DNA of 16,784 bases, from the NCBI GenBank assembly GCA_014378155.1, contig JACMOF010000230.1, positions 1 to 16,784 on the forward strand. The letters run 5' to 3'. The notes under the pieces are model-generated. The model saw only the letters and a program-made list of their open reading frames with translations. It was not told the DNA's origin and did no database searches. The stretch comes from Caulobacter sp. (GTDB taxonomy: Bacteria > Pseudomonadota > Alphaproteobacteria > Caulobacterales > Caulobacteraceae). A program made the translations under genes and the position numbers. Of the stretch, positions 7,732 through 15,839 are shown piece by piece; position 1 is the first letter of the stretch, and each line of letters starts with the position of its first letter.

Positions 7732-9130
7732 CGGCGGCTCGAAAGGCGGCGCCTTGCGAAAGCATGAGGCCCTGGGCCAGCAGCATGGTTACGCGCAATC
7801 CCGGCCGTGCGTCTTCAAGCAGCAGCCGCCCGCCGTGCAGACGAGCCACGCCGGCGGCGATCGCCAAGCCAAGACCCGTGCCCGGCGCTGCGCGGGCAGG
7901 ATCTAGCCGGGAGAACGGGCGGACCGCCACCTCGAACATCTCGGGTGGGATACCGGGTCCGTCATCCTCGACGCTGAGTCGGATCCCTTCCCGCTTCTCA
8001 ACGAGGCGCACCTGCACTGCGGCGCCCGCGCGGGAATGCTTCAAGACGTTCTCCAGCAGATTGGCCAACGCCTGAGTGAGGAGGTCGGCGTCACCCTCGA
8101 CGACCAAGGACCCCGCGACCTGGACGAGCAGAGTCCGTCCCGACGCCTCCAACTCGGCTCGGTACGCGTCGGCCACACGATCGGTCAGATCCGCCAGGTC
8201 GACGGTCGCGAAACGCGCCCGCGCCGCGCCGGCGTCAATCTCCGCCAGGCGAAGCATCGCGTCGAACATCCGCATGGCCCTGTCGATGCCGTCTTTGGCC
8301 GACTGAAGGGCGGCGTTTCGGAGTTCTGGCGTCGCGGCAGTCGTGGCCGTGTCGAGCCGCTGGCGGACATGCGACAAGGGGGTTCGAAGATCATGGGCGA
8401 CATCGGCAGAAACCCGGCGCACGGCGGCCACCAGGACGTCGATGCGATCGAGCATCTGATTGACGCCCGTGGCTAGCTGACCAATGTCATCGCCTTCAGG
8501 TCTCGCGTCGGATGCACGGGCCGCCAGGTTGCCGTCGGCGACAGCGCGCACAGTGCGAACCAGGGCGTTCATGCGTTCAAGCGCTCGGTGTGTCAGATAG
8601 AGCCCTGCCGCCAGCCCCAGGGCCAATGCCAAACCGCCCCACAACAGCAGGGTCCGAAAGAGCGTATCACGAAGCGCTTCGGCTCTCCCAAGGCCCTCTC
8701 CGACCGTGAGCCGCGCACCATCCGGCAGGCGCTGGGTCAGGATAAGAAGGCGGTCCTTGCCCTCAAGTCCGGGCGCGGATCCATCAAAGTCGAGGCGCCT
8801 CCAACCCTCCTTGGGTCCCAGGTCGGTCAAGTCGCCCGCGACATGACGGCCGGTGGAATCAACCAGACGGTATTCCAGCGCGCCGGGTCGTTCTGCACGC
8901 GCCATCACTGCGTCGCCGGCGGCCTTCAGACCCTCTGCCTGGATCTCAAGCGTGACGGCGTGGACCTCCAGGGCTATGCGATCATGGGCTTCGCGCTCGG
9001 CCGCGCCTCGGGTCGCGATCCAGCCTCCGCTTACCGCACCGATGATTGCAGCGGCCAGTAGTGCGGCGTGGATGAGGGAAATCCGAAAGCTGGTCGAGCG
9101 CCAGAGCTGGCTAAGGCGCGCGAGCGGCAT
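7721..9130 (-). CDS. Sensor histidine kinase of the efflux operon
   Basis: Inner-membrane two-component sensor, 469 residues. TM1 about 17-40, a periplasmic domain of about 120 residues, TM2 about 160-181, then a HAMP domain (about 182-235), HisKA with the phospho-acceptor H246 in DVAHDLRTPLSHVRQRL, and the HATPase domain with the N box N357-LLE-N361, the G1 box EDDGPGIP (388-395) and G2 GTGLGLAIA (417-425). The architecture is that of CzcS/CusS-type metal sensors, but the periplasmic part has only a few histidines (H49, H57, H96) and no cysteine. The ATG at 9130 is preceded by AGGAGA and overlaps the response regulator by 20 nt. It should phosphorylate that regulator. Confidence 0.92.
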   Translation of the reverse strand: MPLARLSQLWRSTSFRISLIHAALLAAAIIGAVSGGWIATRGAAEREAHDRIALEVHAVTLEIQAEGLKAAGDAVMARAERPGALEYRLVDSTGRHVAGDLTDLGPKEGWRRLDFDGSAPGLEGKDRLLILTQRLPDGARLTVGEGLGRAEALRDTLFRTLLLWGGLALALGLAAGLYLTHRALERMNALVRTVRAVADGNLAARASDARPEGDDIGQLATGVNQMLDRIDVLVAAVRRVSADVAHDLRTPLSHVRQRLDTATTAATPELRNAALQSAKDGIDRAMRMFDAMLRLAEIDAGAARARFATVDLADLTDRVADAYRAELEASGRTLLVQVAGSLVVEGDADLLTQALANLLENVLKHSRAGAAVQVRLVEKREGIRLSVEDDGPGIPPEMFEVAVRPFSRLDPARAAPGTGLGLAIAAGVARLHGGRLLLEDARPGLRVTMLLAQGLMLSQGAAFRAADGN

Positions 9131-9782
9131 AGCCTTCTCCTCGCACGGTGTGGATCAGCATCGGGCTTCCCGCGCGATCGATCTTGGCCCGAAGGCGGCT
9201 GACGTGGCTTTCCACCAGGCTGGTGCCCGGATCGAAGCGAATTTTCCAAACGCCTTCCAGCAGCATGATGCGGGTGACCACATTGGGCGTCTGCAGCATC
9301 AAGGCTTCGAGCAGTTGGAACTCACGATGCTGCAGGTCAATCATCTCACCGGCCCGCCGGACCTCCCGCGTCAGACGGTCGAGCGTCAAATCGGCAATGG
9401 ACAACCGGGTGGGCGAACCGGATGCGCTTCTGCGGCCAAGGGCGTCAACGCGCGCGATCAGTTCCGGCATCGAGAACGGCTTGACCAGATAATCGTCGCC
9501 CCCCCCTTCCAGGCCAGCGACCCGATCCTCGACCGAGCCCAGCGCCGTCAGGATCAAAATGGGCTTTCCAATTCCGGCGTCGCGCAGGGCCCTGGCGACC
9601 GACAGCCCGTCCAGGCTGGGAAGCATCCGATCGATGATCATCACGTCGAAGCCACCGGCCATCGCCGTGGCCAGCCCGGCCTGGCCGTCCATTACCGTCT
9701 CGACGGCGTGGCCACGCAGGCTGAGGCCCTCGAAGACGAAGGCGGCCGTCTCAGCATCATCCTCGATCAGCAGCAGGCGCAT
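9111..9782 (-). CDS. OmpR-family response regulator of the efflux operon
   Basis: Cytoplasmic DNA-binding regulator of 223 residues. The receiver domain (1-115) has the acidic pocket E7/D8/D9, phospho-acceptor D51 (MIIDRMLP), T79 and K101 (DDYLVKPFS). The C-terminal winged helix (about 125-222) shows LTLDRLTREVRRAGEMIDLQ, EFQLLEALM and the closing HVSRLRAKID...IHTVRGEGYAA of the OmpR/PhoB class, the group that includes CzcR, CusR and CopR. Its start overlaps the RND gene end by 26 nt and its end overlaps the kinase start by 20 nt. Being inside the operon it probably activates, it implies positive autoregulation from the promoter upstream of the outer-membrane gene. Confidence 0.93.
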   Translation of the reverse strand: MRLLLIEDDAETAAFVFEGLSLRGHAVETVMDGQAGLATAMAGGFDVMIIDRMLPSLDGLSVARALRDAGIGKPILILTALGSVEDRVAGLEGGGDDYLVKPFSMPELIARVDALGRRSASGSPTRLSIADLTLDRLTREVRRAGEMIDLQHREFQLLEALMLQTPNVVTRIMLLEGVWKIRFDPGTSLVESHVSRLRAKIDRAGSPMLIHTVRGEGYAARAP

Positions 9783-12700
9783 CGCGTGATCTCTCGTGGG
9801 TTGGTCCCCGCGGATAACGATAGGCGAGAACGAGCGCCGGGAGCAGCAGCAGGCTCATCAGGGTCGAAGTGATTAATCCGCCGAGGATCACCGCAGCCAT
9901 GGGACCCTGCACCTCGCGTCCGGATTGGCCCGCCTCGAGCGCTAAGGGCGCCAGGCCAAGTCCAGTGACCAAGGCGGTCATCAGGATTGGTGTCACGCGT
10001 TCCTGGGTCGCGCGCAGAACCGTCGCCAATCCCCAGAGCTGGCCCTCTTCGCTCACCAGGTGATCGACGTGAGAGATAAGGAGAATGGCATTGCGGGCGG
10101 CGATTCCGAACAGCGTGACGAAACCGACCAAAGCACCCAGCGAGAGCACGCCGCCGGTCAAGGCCACGGCGGCGACGCCGCCAGCCAGCGCAAACGGTGT
10201 CCCCGCAAGGATCAATCCGGCGGGCCGACCGCCGCCGAAGGCCAGCACAAGGAGCGCGGTGATGCCGATCGACGCTGCGGCGACATTGACCAGGATCTGG
10301 CGGGCCGCCGCAGCCTGGCCTTGGGCCACGCCGGTGTATTCGAGGAAGACACCCGGCGGCAGGGTGACGGTGCGCGCGACCTGGGCGCGCGCGTCGCGCA
10401 CAAAGCCGGAGACATCGGCCTGGGTCGGGTTGGCGGTAACCACCTGCCGGCGTTGACCGCCGTCGTGATTGATGACGGTGCGTCCTTCGCCCAGGCGAAT
10501 GGTGGCGACATCCGACAACGGGGCCGTCGCACCATCCGCCGTGCGCACCAGCAAGGCTCCGACGCCTTCCGGATCACGCTGCAACTCCGGTGGGAGGACG
10601 ATGGCCACCTCGGTGATGCGATCGGCGCCGGTGACTTGCGCCACGGTGCGGCCCTGGAAGGCCGTTTCGATGGCGTCATAGGCATCGGTCGGAGCCACGC
10701 CGCGAAGCGCCATGCGATCCGGGTCGAGGACGATCTTCAGGGTCGGGGCGCCGGGCTGGGCCTTCACCTGGACGTCTGCCGCGCCGGGAACCGATTGCAG
10801 GGCGCGAGCCACATCGGCGGCGACCCGATCGAGAACGTCGAGGTCGGGTCCATAGACATTGACCGCAACCTTCGCCGTCTCCCCGGACAGGGATTCGCTG
10901 ATGCGGTCGCCCAGGAAGGTCAGGGCCTCGCTCTGGACGCCGGGATATTGCGCCAGAACCTCTCGGATGCGCGCCAGAACCCGGTCCTCGCCGGCTCCGC
11001 CGAGGGGACGTAGCTCAACATGGAACTCGCTGCGGTGCGGGGGAAAGGTGTCCTCTCCAGCCTCGGCGCGGCCGATCTGCTGTTCGACCGTCGCCACCTC
11101 GGGGATCGCCAACAAGTCCTTGGTGATGCGAGCGCCAAGGTCGCGCATCCATCCCATCGACGCGCCGGCGGGCCCGTTGACCTGCAGCACGTAGTGCCGC
11201 TCGCGAAACGTGGGCAGCAGTTCAGAGCCAAAGACCAAAAAGGCTCCTAACGCCAGAACCCCGACTAGCGCGGCGCCGGCCACGACCAGGCGGGGTCGTG
11301 CGCAGATCGGCTCCAGGACCCGAGCGTGAAGGCTCTTCAGTTTTCTTAGGTAACCCGGTTCGCCATGCAGCCGGACGCGACGCAGGAGCAGCAGCGACAG
11401 CGCGGGCGTCACGGTGATGGCCACCGCCAGGGAGGCCAGGGTCGCCAACAGGAACGCGAAGGCAAGTGGCCCGAAAAACGCGCCCTGCAGGCCGGTCAGG
11501 AAGAGGATGGGTGCGATGGTCAGCGCCAGGACATAGGTCGCATAGACGACTGGAGCTCGCACCTCGACCGATGCCGCCTCGATAATCCCTACCCTGTCGG
11601 ACTCCGAACGGTCCTCGCGAAGGCGGCGCACGATGTTCTCAACCCCGACGATGGCGTCGTCGATGACCACGCCGAGCGCCACGGCCAGACCGCCCAAGGT
11701 CATGGTGTTGATGGTCTGACCCATCCGGTCGAGCACGATCAGCGCGGCGAGAAGTGAAAGGGGGATGGAGACAAACGCGATGAATGCGACCCTCAGATCT
11801 CGCAGGAAGACCAACAGGATCAGGCCGATCATGCCCGCCCCGATCAGCAAATCGGTGCGGATGCCGCGCAGCGCAGAGTCGATGAAGTTCGCTGGCCTGT
11901 GGAGGCTGGGGTAGATCTTGACGCCCTGCGCCTCCAGGGCGGGTCGCAGCTCGGCCAGCGTCGCCTCCGCAGCGCGCGTCGCGTCGAGCGTGTTGGCCCC
12001 ATACTGGCTCGAAAGCGCGATCAGCACGCCGCCCCGCCCCATAATCAAGGCGTCGCCAAACTTCGGCGCCGGGGCTTCCACGACATCAGCGACATCGCCC
12101 AATCTCACCGGCAGGCCCGAGGCGGCGGGCAGAAGTGCGCCTGAAAGGGACTTGGCCGTGACCGCCCCGTTGGTGGGTTCGACCAGGATGCGCTGGCTGG
12201 GTGTTTCGGCGAACCCGCCGCCGCGGACCAGGGTGCTGGCCTGGACGGCGGTCGCGACTTCGGAGAGCGCGATGTTTCGGGCGATCAGATCGGTCGGCCG
12301 CACGCGGACCTCCAACCGACGTTGGTCGCCGCCGAAGATCGTGGCTCGGGCGACCCCAGGTGTGGCTAGCATCCGTGGCCGCACGGTCCACTGGACGAGG
12401 TCTCGCAAGGCCATCGGGCTCAACCGGTCGCTGGTGAAGCCGATCTTCAGGAGATCCATGGTCGAGGAGGTAAGCGGGCTGAGCTTGGGGGCGGAGACGC
12501 CGGCCGGCAGGCGACCCGCCGCCTCGCTCAAGGCTTCCGCAACGACCTGGCGTGCGCGAAACGGATCGCTGCCCTCGACGAAGATGACGGTGATCACGGA
12601 CAGGCCCTGGATGGATTCCGAGCGGACCGCAGCGACGCCGTTTGCGCCGTTGATGACGGTCTCCAGCGGCCGGGTGACCAGGGCCTCGACCTGTTCGGGG

Positions 12701-12870
12701 GTGAGGCCGGTCGCCTCGGTCTGGACGCTCGCCTGGGGCGGGACGAACTCCGGAAAGACATCATAGCGCGCCGAGACGACGGTCGCGCCGCCGAACCCGA
12801 GCAACAGCAAGGCGCACAGCAGCACGATGCCGGGATGGCGCAGGCAGACCCTGACAATGAGCGAAAGCAT
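9757..12870 (-). CDS. RND efflux pump permease, heavy-metal-efflux (CusA/CzcA) family
   Basis: Inner-membrane proton/substrate antiporter of a tripartite pump, 1037 residues, normal for the family. Features: TM1 (about 12-32), a large periplasmic loop beginning YDVFPEFVPPQASVQTEATGLTPEQVEALVTRPLE, TM2-TM6 (about 340-500), TM7 and a second periplasmic loop (FRERHYVLQVNGPAGASMGWM), and TM8-TM12. The helix-4 signature reads ALGVVIDDAIVGVEN with D404, D405 and E411, the proton-relay region of HME pumps (D405 corresponds to the CusA aspartate). This DDAI-x-VEN form resembles the nickel-associated NrsA-like subgroup rather than the DGA form of CzcA or the DAA form of CusA; that is a memory-based comparison and the metal is unproven. 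Start is ATG at 12870, 3 nt after the adaptor stop; the end overlaps the response regulator. Confidence 0.93.
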   Translation of the reverse strand: MLSLIVRVCLRHPGIVLLCALLLLGFGGATVVSARYDVFPEFVPPQASVQTEATGLTPEQVEALVTRPLETVINGANGVAAVRSESIQGLSVITVIFVEGSDPFRARQVVAEALSEAAGRLPAGVSAPKLSPLTSSTMDLLKIGFTSDRLSPMALRDLVQWTVRPRMLATPGVARATIFGGDQRRLEVRVRPTDLIARNIALSEVATAVQASTLVRGGGFAETPSQRILVEPTNGAVTAKSLSGALLPAASGLPVRLGDVADVVEAPAPKFGDALIMGRGGVLIALSSQYGANTLDATRAAEATLAELRPALEAQGVKIYPSLHRPANFIDSALRGIRTDLLIGAGMIGLILLVFLRDLRVAFIAFVSIPLSLLAALIVLDRMGQTINTMTLGGLAVALGVVIDDAIVGVENIVRRLREDRSESDRVGIIEAASVEVRAPVVYATYVLALTIAPILFLTGLQGAFFGPLAFAFLLATLASLAVAITVTPALSLLLLRRVRLHGEPGYLRKLKSLHARVLEPICARPRLVVAGAALVGVLALGAFLVFGSELLPTFRERHYVLQVNGPAGASMGWMRDLGARITKDLLAIPEVATVEQQIGRAEAGEDTFPPHRSEFHVELRPLGGAGEDRVLARIREVLAQYPGVQSEALTFLGDRISESLSGETAKVAVNVYGPDLDVLDRVAADVARALQSVPGAADVQVKAQPGAPTLKIVLDPDRMALRGVAPTDAYDAIETAFQGRTVAQVTGADRITEVAIVLPPELQRDPEGVGALLVRTADGATAPLSDVATIRLGEGRTVINHDGGQRRQVVTANPTQADVSGFVRDARAQVARTVTLPPGVFLEYTGVAQGQAAAARQILVNVAAASIGITALLVLAFGGGRPAGLILAGTPFALAGGVAAVALTGGVLSLGALVGFVTLFGIAARNAILLISHVDHLVSEEGQLWGLATVLRATQERVTPILMTALVTGLGLAPLALEAGQSGREVQGPMAAVILGGLITSTLMSLLLLPALVLAYRYPRGPTHERSRDAPAADRG

Positions 12871-12873
12871 TGG

Positions 12874-13872
12874 CTAGTCTTTCTCGCCGGGCTGCTCGCC
12901 GCCGCGTTCGATGGCGAGCAGTGTTCCCGCGCCGCCGCCCACCGCGACCACGTCGCCGGGGGAAAAGCCCGTTGTGACGAACCAGCCGCTCTCGATCGGA
13001 CGGGCGTCCACCAGCTCACGCCGGACAAACACACCCGGGGCCGTGCGACGGTAGGCCCATACGGCATTGCGCCATCGCACCAGGGCTTCCCGAGGAACGA
13101 CGACCCCGGGCTCTGTGGAAGACTGTTCCAGGCTCGCGGCCAGCACGCGCCCGACTGTGGCGGACCGTGCCATCGGACCGCGGACGATGGCCAGCAGGCC
13201 GGCGCTTTGCAGCCGGGGGTCCGCCGCCGCCGCCGGACCGAGCACACTGACGGAAGCGGTGATGCCGCCGTCGGCGACGATCACCCGCGAGCCGTCCCTC
13301 GACGATGCGCCGGGGACATCGATCCGCACCAGGGCAGCCTTTCCGGCCGAGATCTCGCCCAGCAGCCTTTGACGGGCGGCCAGATCCAGTCGCGCCAGCC
13401 CCGCGCCGAATTCGAGTCCGACGCGGCGTTCGGCGAGATCTGTCCGCGCCGCATCGGCGCCGGCCTGGGCGCGGGCGGCTTCTACCGCCCGCGCCGACGC
13501 GCTCTGATCCTGTGCGGCCAGAGCGACAAGGCGGCGCGCCTCGGCCTTGGAGGCAACGGCGGCCGCGCGCGCTGTGGCAATTTCAGCATTGATCGCGGCG
13601 AGGGTGCTGACATCCAGTCCTCGCGCGAAACCCTGCTTGATCTGTGGCGCGCCTCCGGCCGCTAAGGGCGCCACGCGCAAGCCCGCCCGCCCCTGTTGCG
13701 CGGCGCTGAGCCGAACTTCGCCATCGACGAGGGTGGCCAGGGACGCGGTCCCCCCAACTCCTTCCTCCACCGAGGCGCTTGGCGCCGTGCGATGCGCCGA
13801 AGCGCCGAAAATCGCCAGCGCTGCCGTCGCGGCGCCTACGGCAGCCCAGCCGGCGGCGGTGTAACGGCTCAT
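12874..13872 (-). CDS. Periplasmic adaptor (membrane fusion protein) of the RND pump
   Basis: HlyD/CzcB-type adaptor that joins the RND pump to the outer-membrane channel, 332 residues. A single N-terminal membrane anchor or signal (about 5-26) is followed by an alanine-rich coiled coil (about 90-175, INAEIATARAAAVASKAEARR...ARTDLAERRVGLEF) between the lipoyl halves, then beta-barrel and membrane-proximal regions (VVVPREALVRWRNAVWAYRR, FVRRELVDARPIESGWFVTTGFSPGDVVAVGG). It lacks histidine-rich or cysteine metal-binding tails. GAGGAG lies 6 nt before the ATG, which overlaps the stop of the outer-membrane gene as ATGA. The RND gene follows after 3 nt. The family is clear from the C-terminal motif and context; the sequence is rather diverged. 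Confidence 0.88.
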   Translation of the reverse strand: MSRYTAAGWAAVGAATAALAIFGASAHRTAPSASVEEGVGGTASLATLVDGEVRLSAAQQGRAGLRVAPLAAGGAPQIKQGFARGLDVSTLAAINAEIATARAAAVASKAEARRLVALAAQDQSASARAVEAARAQAGADAARTDLAERRVGLEFGAGLARLDLAARQRLLGEISAGKAALVRIDVPGASSRDGSRVIVADGGITASVSVLGPAAAADPRLQSAGLLAIVRGPMARSATVGRVLAASLEQSSTEPGVVVPREALVRWRNAVWAYRRTAPGVFVRRELVDARPIESGWFVTTGFSPGDVVAVGGGAGTLLAIERGGEQPGEKD

Positions 13873-15266
13873 GGGCGGCTCCTCGAGGCGGTGTTCACGA
13901 TCATCGTCTCGGGTCCTTCCAAGGGTCCGCGAAGAGCGTCTTCAAGACTGGCGTCGGCGGCATGCACACGGGCCAGAGCGTCAAGTTCGGAGATGCGGGC
14001 GAGAAGGGCGCCGGCCTGAGCGGCGGCCCAATCCGTGCGGTCGATGGCCCCCTGCGCCAATTCGCGATCTGCCTGGGCGGCAAGGCGGGCCGCAGCGACG
14101 AGTTCGACCCGCCTCACGCGAGTGAGCGCCTCGCGCGCGGCGTGGGTCTCGGCCAATCCCGCGTCGATGGCCGCCTGCGATGTGGACACAACGGCCTCCA
14201 GCTTCCGTCCGGCTTCTGTCCGCTTGGCCTGCGCGGTCGCGATGGCGCCGCGATTGAGGTCGAGGGGCGGCAATACCAGACCAACGGACACTGGGATTTT
14301 CACCAGACCGCGCTCCCAAGTGTAGCCGGGCGCAATACTGATCGCCGGGTATTGGCGTGCGACCTCCGCGCGAAGGTCGGCTTCGGCCTGATCATAGGCG
14401 GCTACCGCCTTGAGCACGTCAGCCCGGGACAGGATCGCCCCGACGCGAGAATCGTCCGTCACCCGCGCGCCGGGATCATCAGTTGGCTCATCGAAACCCG
14501 CCCAGGTTAGGGCGAGCCCGTTCAGGGCCTCGAATGGTACGCCCAAAGCGGCGGCAAGTGACTTGATGGCGGCGCGAGCATTGCTGTTGGCGTCGGCGGC
14601 GCGACGAACGGCGTCGGCCCCATCAGCGCGGACGCGCTCCAGTTCGGCGCGCGACGCTTCCCCCGCGTTGACCCGATTCTCCATCGCCGCCAGCTGGCGC
14701 GCCCGCACCTGGGCTACGCGCTCGTAGGCGACGGCCTGGCGTTCCGCGATGAAGTAGTCGGCCAACGCCCGTCGGACGGCCATGCGGACCGACCAGATTC
14801 TGTCGGCCTGGTCGTAACGCGCGATATCGACGGCGAGATCGAAGCTGGTTAGCCGGGCCTGGCGGCGGGCGCCCAGGTCGAGGGGGACGTCGAGCGCCCC
14901 ACCGAGCAGCCAGGGGGAACTTTCGGCCGCGCTGCGGGCGTACTCGGCGCTCAGCGTGAACGTCGCGGCCGGGCCGACGCGAGACGCCTTGGCCGCTGCC
15001 AGGGCGCTGTCGACGCCCGCGCTCGAGGCGGCGATGTCAGGGTTATTGAGCAGCGCGCTCGCGAAGAGCGCCAGACGATCCAGGCGGGGGCCGCTCCAGG
15101 TCGCGTCGGGAGCGATTGACGCCACCTTGTCGCGAACCTGCCCCAGATTCAGAGTTCGGGTCCGAGCCTCCACAGCCAAGGCCGACGGCTCCACCGGCGC
15201 GGGCGCGTAGCTCACGCAGGCTGATAGAGACAGGGCGCTGAGCAGGACAATGAGAGTCGACTTCAC
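13869..15266 (-). CDS. Outer-membrane factor (TolC/CusC-like) lipoprotein, first gene of the efflux operon
   Basis: Outer-membrane channel of the tripartite pump, 465 residues. The N-terminus is a lipoprotein signal with lipobox LSAC at 14-17 (C17 lipidated), so it should be anchored in the outer membrane like CusC or OprM. Two outer-membrane-efflux repeats follow (about 60-245 and 265-455) with long alanine/arginine-rich helices such as VRARQLAAMENRVNAGEAS and LAAQADRELAQGAIDRTDW, the typical hairpin motif near each repeat end. The start is GTG at 15266; no good Shine-Dalgarno is visible, but the signal peptide fits this start exactly. It is the first gene of the run, so the operon promoter should lie in the 299-nt gap upstream. 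Confidence 0.9.
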   Translation of the reverse strand: MKSTLIVLLSALSLSACVSYAPAPVEPSALAVEARTRTLNLGQVRDKVASIAPDATWSGPRLDRLALFASALLNNPDIAASSAGVDSALAAAKASRVGPAATFTLSAEYARSAAESSPWLLGGALDVPLDLGARRQARLTSFDLAVDIARYDQADRIWSVRMAVRRALADYFIAERQAVAYERVAQVRARQLAAMENRVNAGEASRAELERVRADGADAVRRAADANSNARAAIKSLAAALGVPFEALNGLALTWAGFDEPTDDPGARVTDDSRVGAILSRADVLKAVAAYDQAEADLRAEVARQYPAISIAPGYTWERGLVKIPVSVGLVLPPLDLNRGAIATAQAKRTEAGRKLEAVVSTSQAAIDAGLAETHAAREALTRVRRVELVAAARLAAQADRELAQGAIDRTDWAAAQAGALLARISELDALARVHAADASLEDALRGPLEGPETMIVNTASRSRP

Positions 15267-15565
15267 GGAACGAGCGCCCCCGCGACGGGCGGTCGCTGGT
15301 CCGCTTATGGCTTCGGTCGGTCACGCCTGCACCTTGTCGATTCCCAAGAAAGACTGGGCGCTAAGCCCGGGGAAGCCGGAGGTTCGCCACCGTTCGGCCA
15401 TCCTACTACGTGAACGCTATGGTCCCTCCCCTCGCGCCGTGACGCTCGAGGGCCAGGAGCGGGCAGGACTGTATAAAACGCACTGAACGCACTCTGTTAT
15501 AAAAAAGTGCTTGAGCTAGACTTCCTTGGGTCTCACGCGGGCGCCGGCATCCGGAGCCCCCACCC
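15267..15565. promoter_or_regulatory. Divergent control region between efflux operon and trb genes
   Basis: 299 nt without a convincing gene. The stretch next to the outer-membrane gene (15267-15460) is GC-rich, with no start-plus-ribosome-site combination and no similarity I recognise; it would form a leader of about 200 nt for the leftward operon. The AT-rich core is at 15470-15505: TATAAA at 15472 and at 15498 on the plus strand, and TATACA on the minus strand (complement of 15470-15475) pointing toward the efflux operon. No good -35 boxes could be paired with them, which fits an activator-dependent promoter. No trbB remnant was found in front of trbC. Confidence 0.5.
15477..15510. repeat. 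Direct and inverted GCACT repeats, possible operator
   Basis: AACGCACT occurs twice in tandem (15477-15484 and 15486-15493, period 9 nt), and the second GCACT pairs with AGTGC at 15506-15510 across an AT-rich 12-nt spacer. The repeats sit among the -10-like boxes of the divergent region. A response-regulator or repressor site is plausible, since OmpR-type regulators bind direct repeats with about 10-nt spacing, but nothing more can be said. Confidence 0.4.
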
Positions 15566-15838
15566 ATGAATCCGATCCGAAATGTCTCGTCCGCGCCGCT
15601 TCGTTTCGGTCGCGCCGCCCATTCCGTGATGCTCGCCGCCAGTGTCGGCCTGTTTCTGGCCACCCCAGCGGGGGTGGCTGGCGGCGGCACCGCCATGCCA
15701 TGGGAGGGCCCGCTCACCACGGTGATGCAATCGCCCTGCGGTCCCGTCGCCAAGGCTGTCGGCATCATCGCCATCGCCTTCACCGCCACGACCTTCGTCA
15801 GCACCTTCTTCAACCTCACCGCCGGGGCGGCGTTCTGA
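15566..15838 (+). CDS. trbC: TrbC/VirB2-like conjugal pilin subunit, apparently internally deleted
   Basis: Major pilin precursor of a Trb-type type IV secretion system, inserted in the inner membrane after signal processing. The 90 residues comprise an N-terminal hydrophobic signal (about 18-38), the family motif MPWEGPL (44-50) and GPVAKAVGIIAI (59-70), then directly AFTATTFVSTFFNLTAGAAF. In TrbC proteins I know, about 27 residues (a second part of helix 1, a short glycine-rich/arginine loop and GLSI) lie between those two parts, so an in-frame internal deletion near residue 70 is likely. GGAG lies 9 nt before the ATG. trbD begins 1 nt after the stop. The family call rests on the two conserved ends; whether the product can still form a pilus is doubtful. 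Confidence 0.72.
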   Translation: MNPIRNVSSAPLRFGRAAHSVMLAASVGLFLATPAGVAGGGTAMPWEGPLTTVMQSPCGPVAKAVGIIAIAFTATTFVSTFFNLTAGAAF

Positions 15839-15839
15839 G

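Noticed and set aside
8853..9872. Plus-strand open frame of 339 codons across the kinase and regulator genes
   Set aside because: Antisense shadow of two clear two-component genes in a high-GC region; no domain or start signal.
11918..12766. Plus-strand open frame of 282 codons within the RND gene
   Set aside because: Antisense shadow; Arg/Ser/Thr-rich translation with no family features.
12835..13665. Plus-strand open frame of 276 codons opposite the adaptor gene
   Set aside because: Antisense shadow of the membrane fusion protein, with typical high-GC composition bias and no ribosome site.
15250..15486. Possible 78-residue gene in the divergent control region
   Set aside because: It begins inside the outer-membrane gene, has no good ribosome site or recognisable similarity, and ends in the promoter patch.
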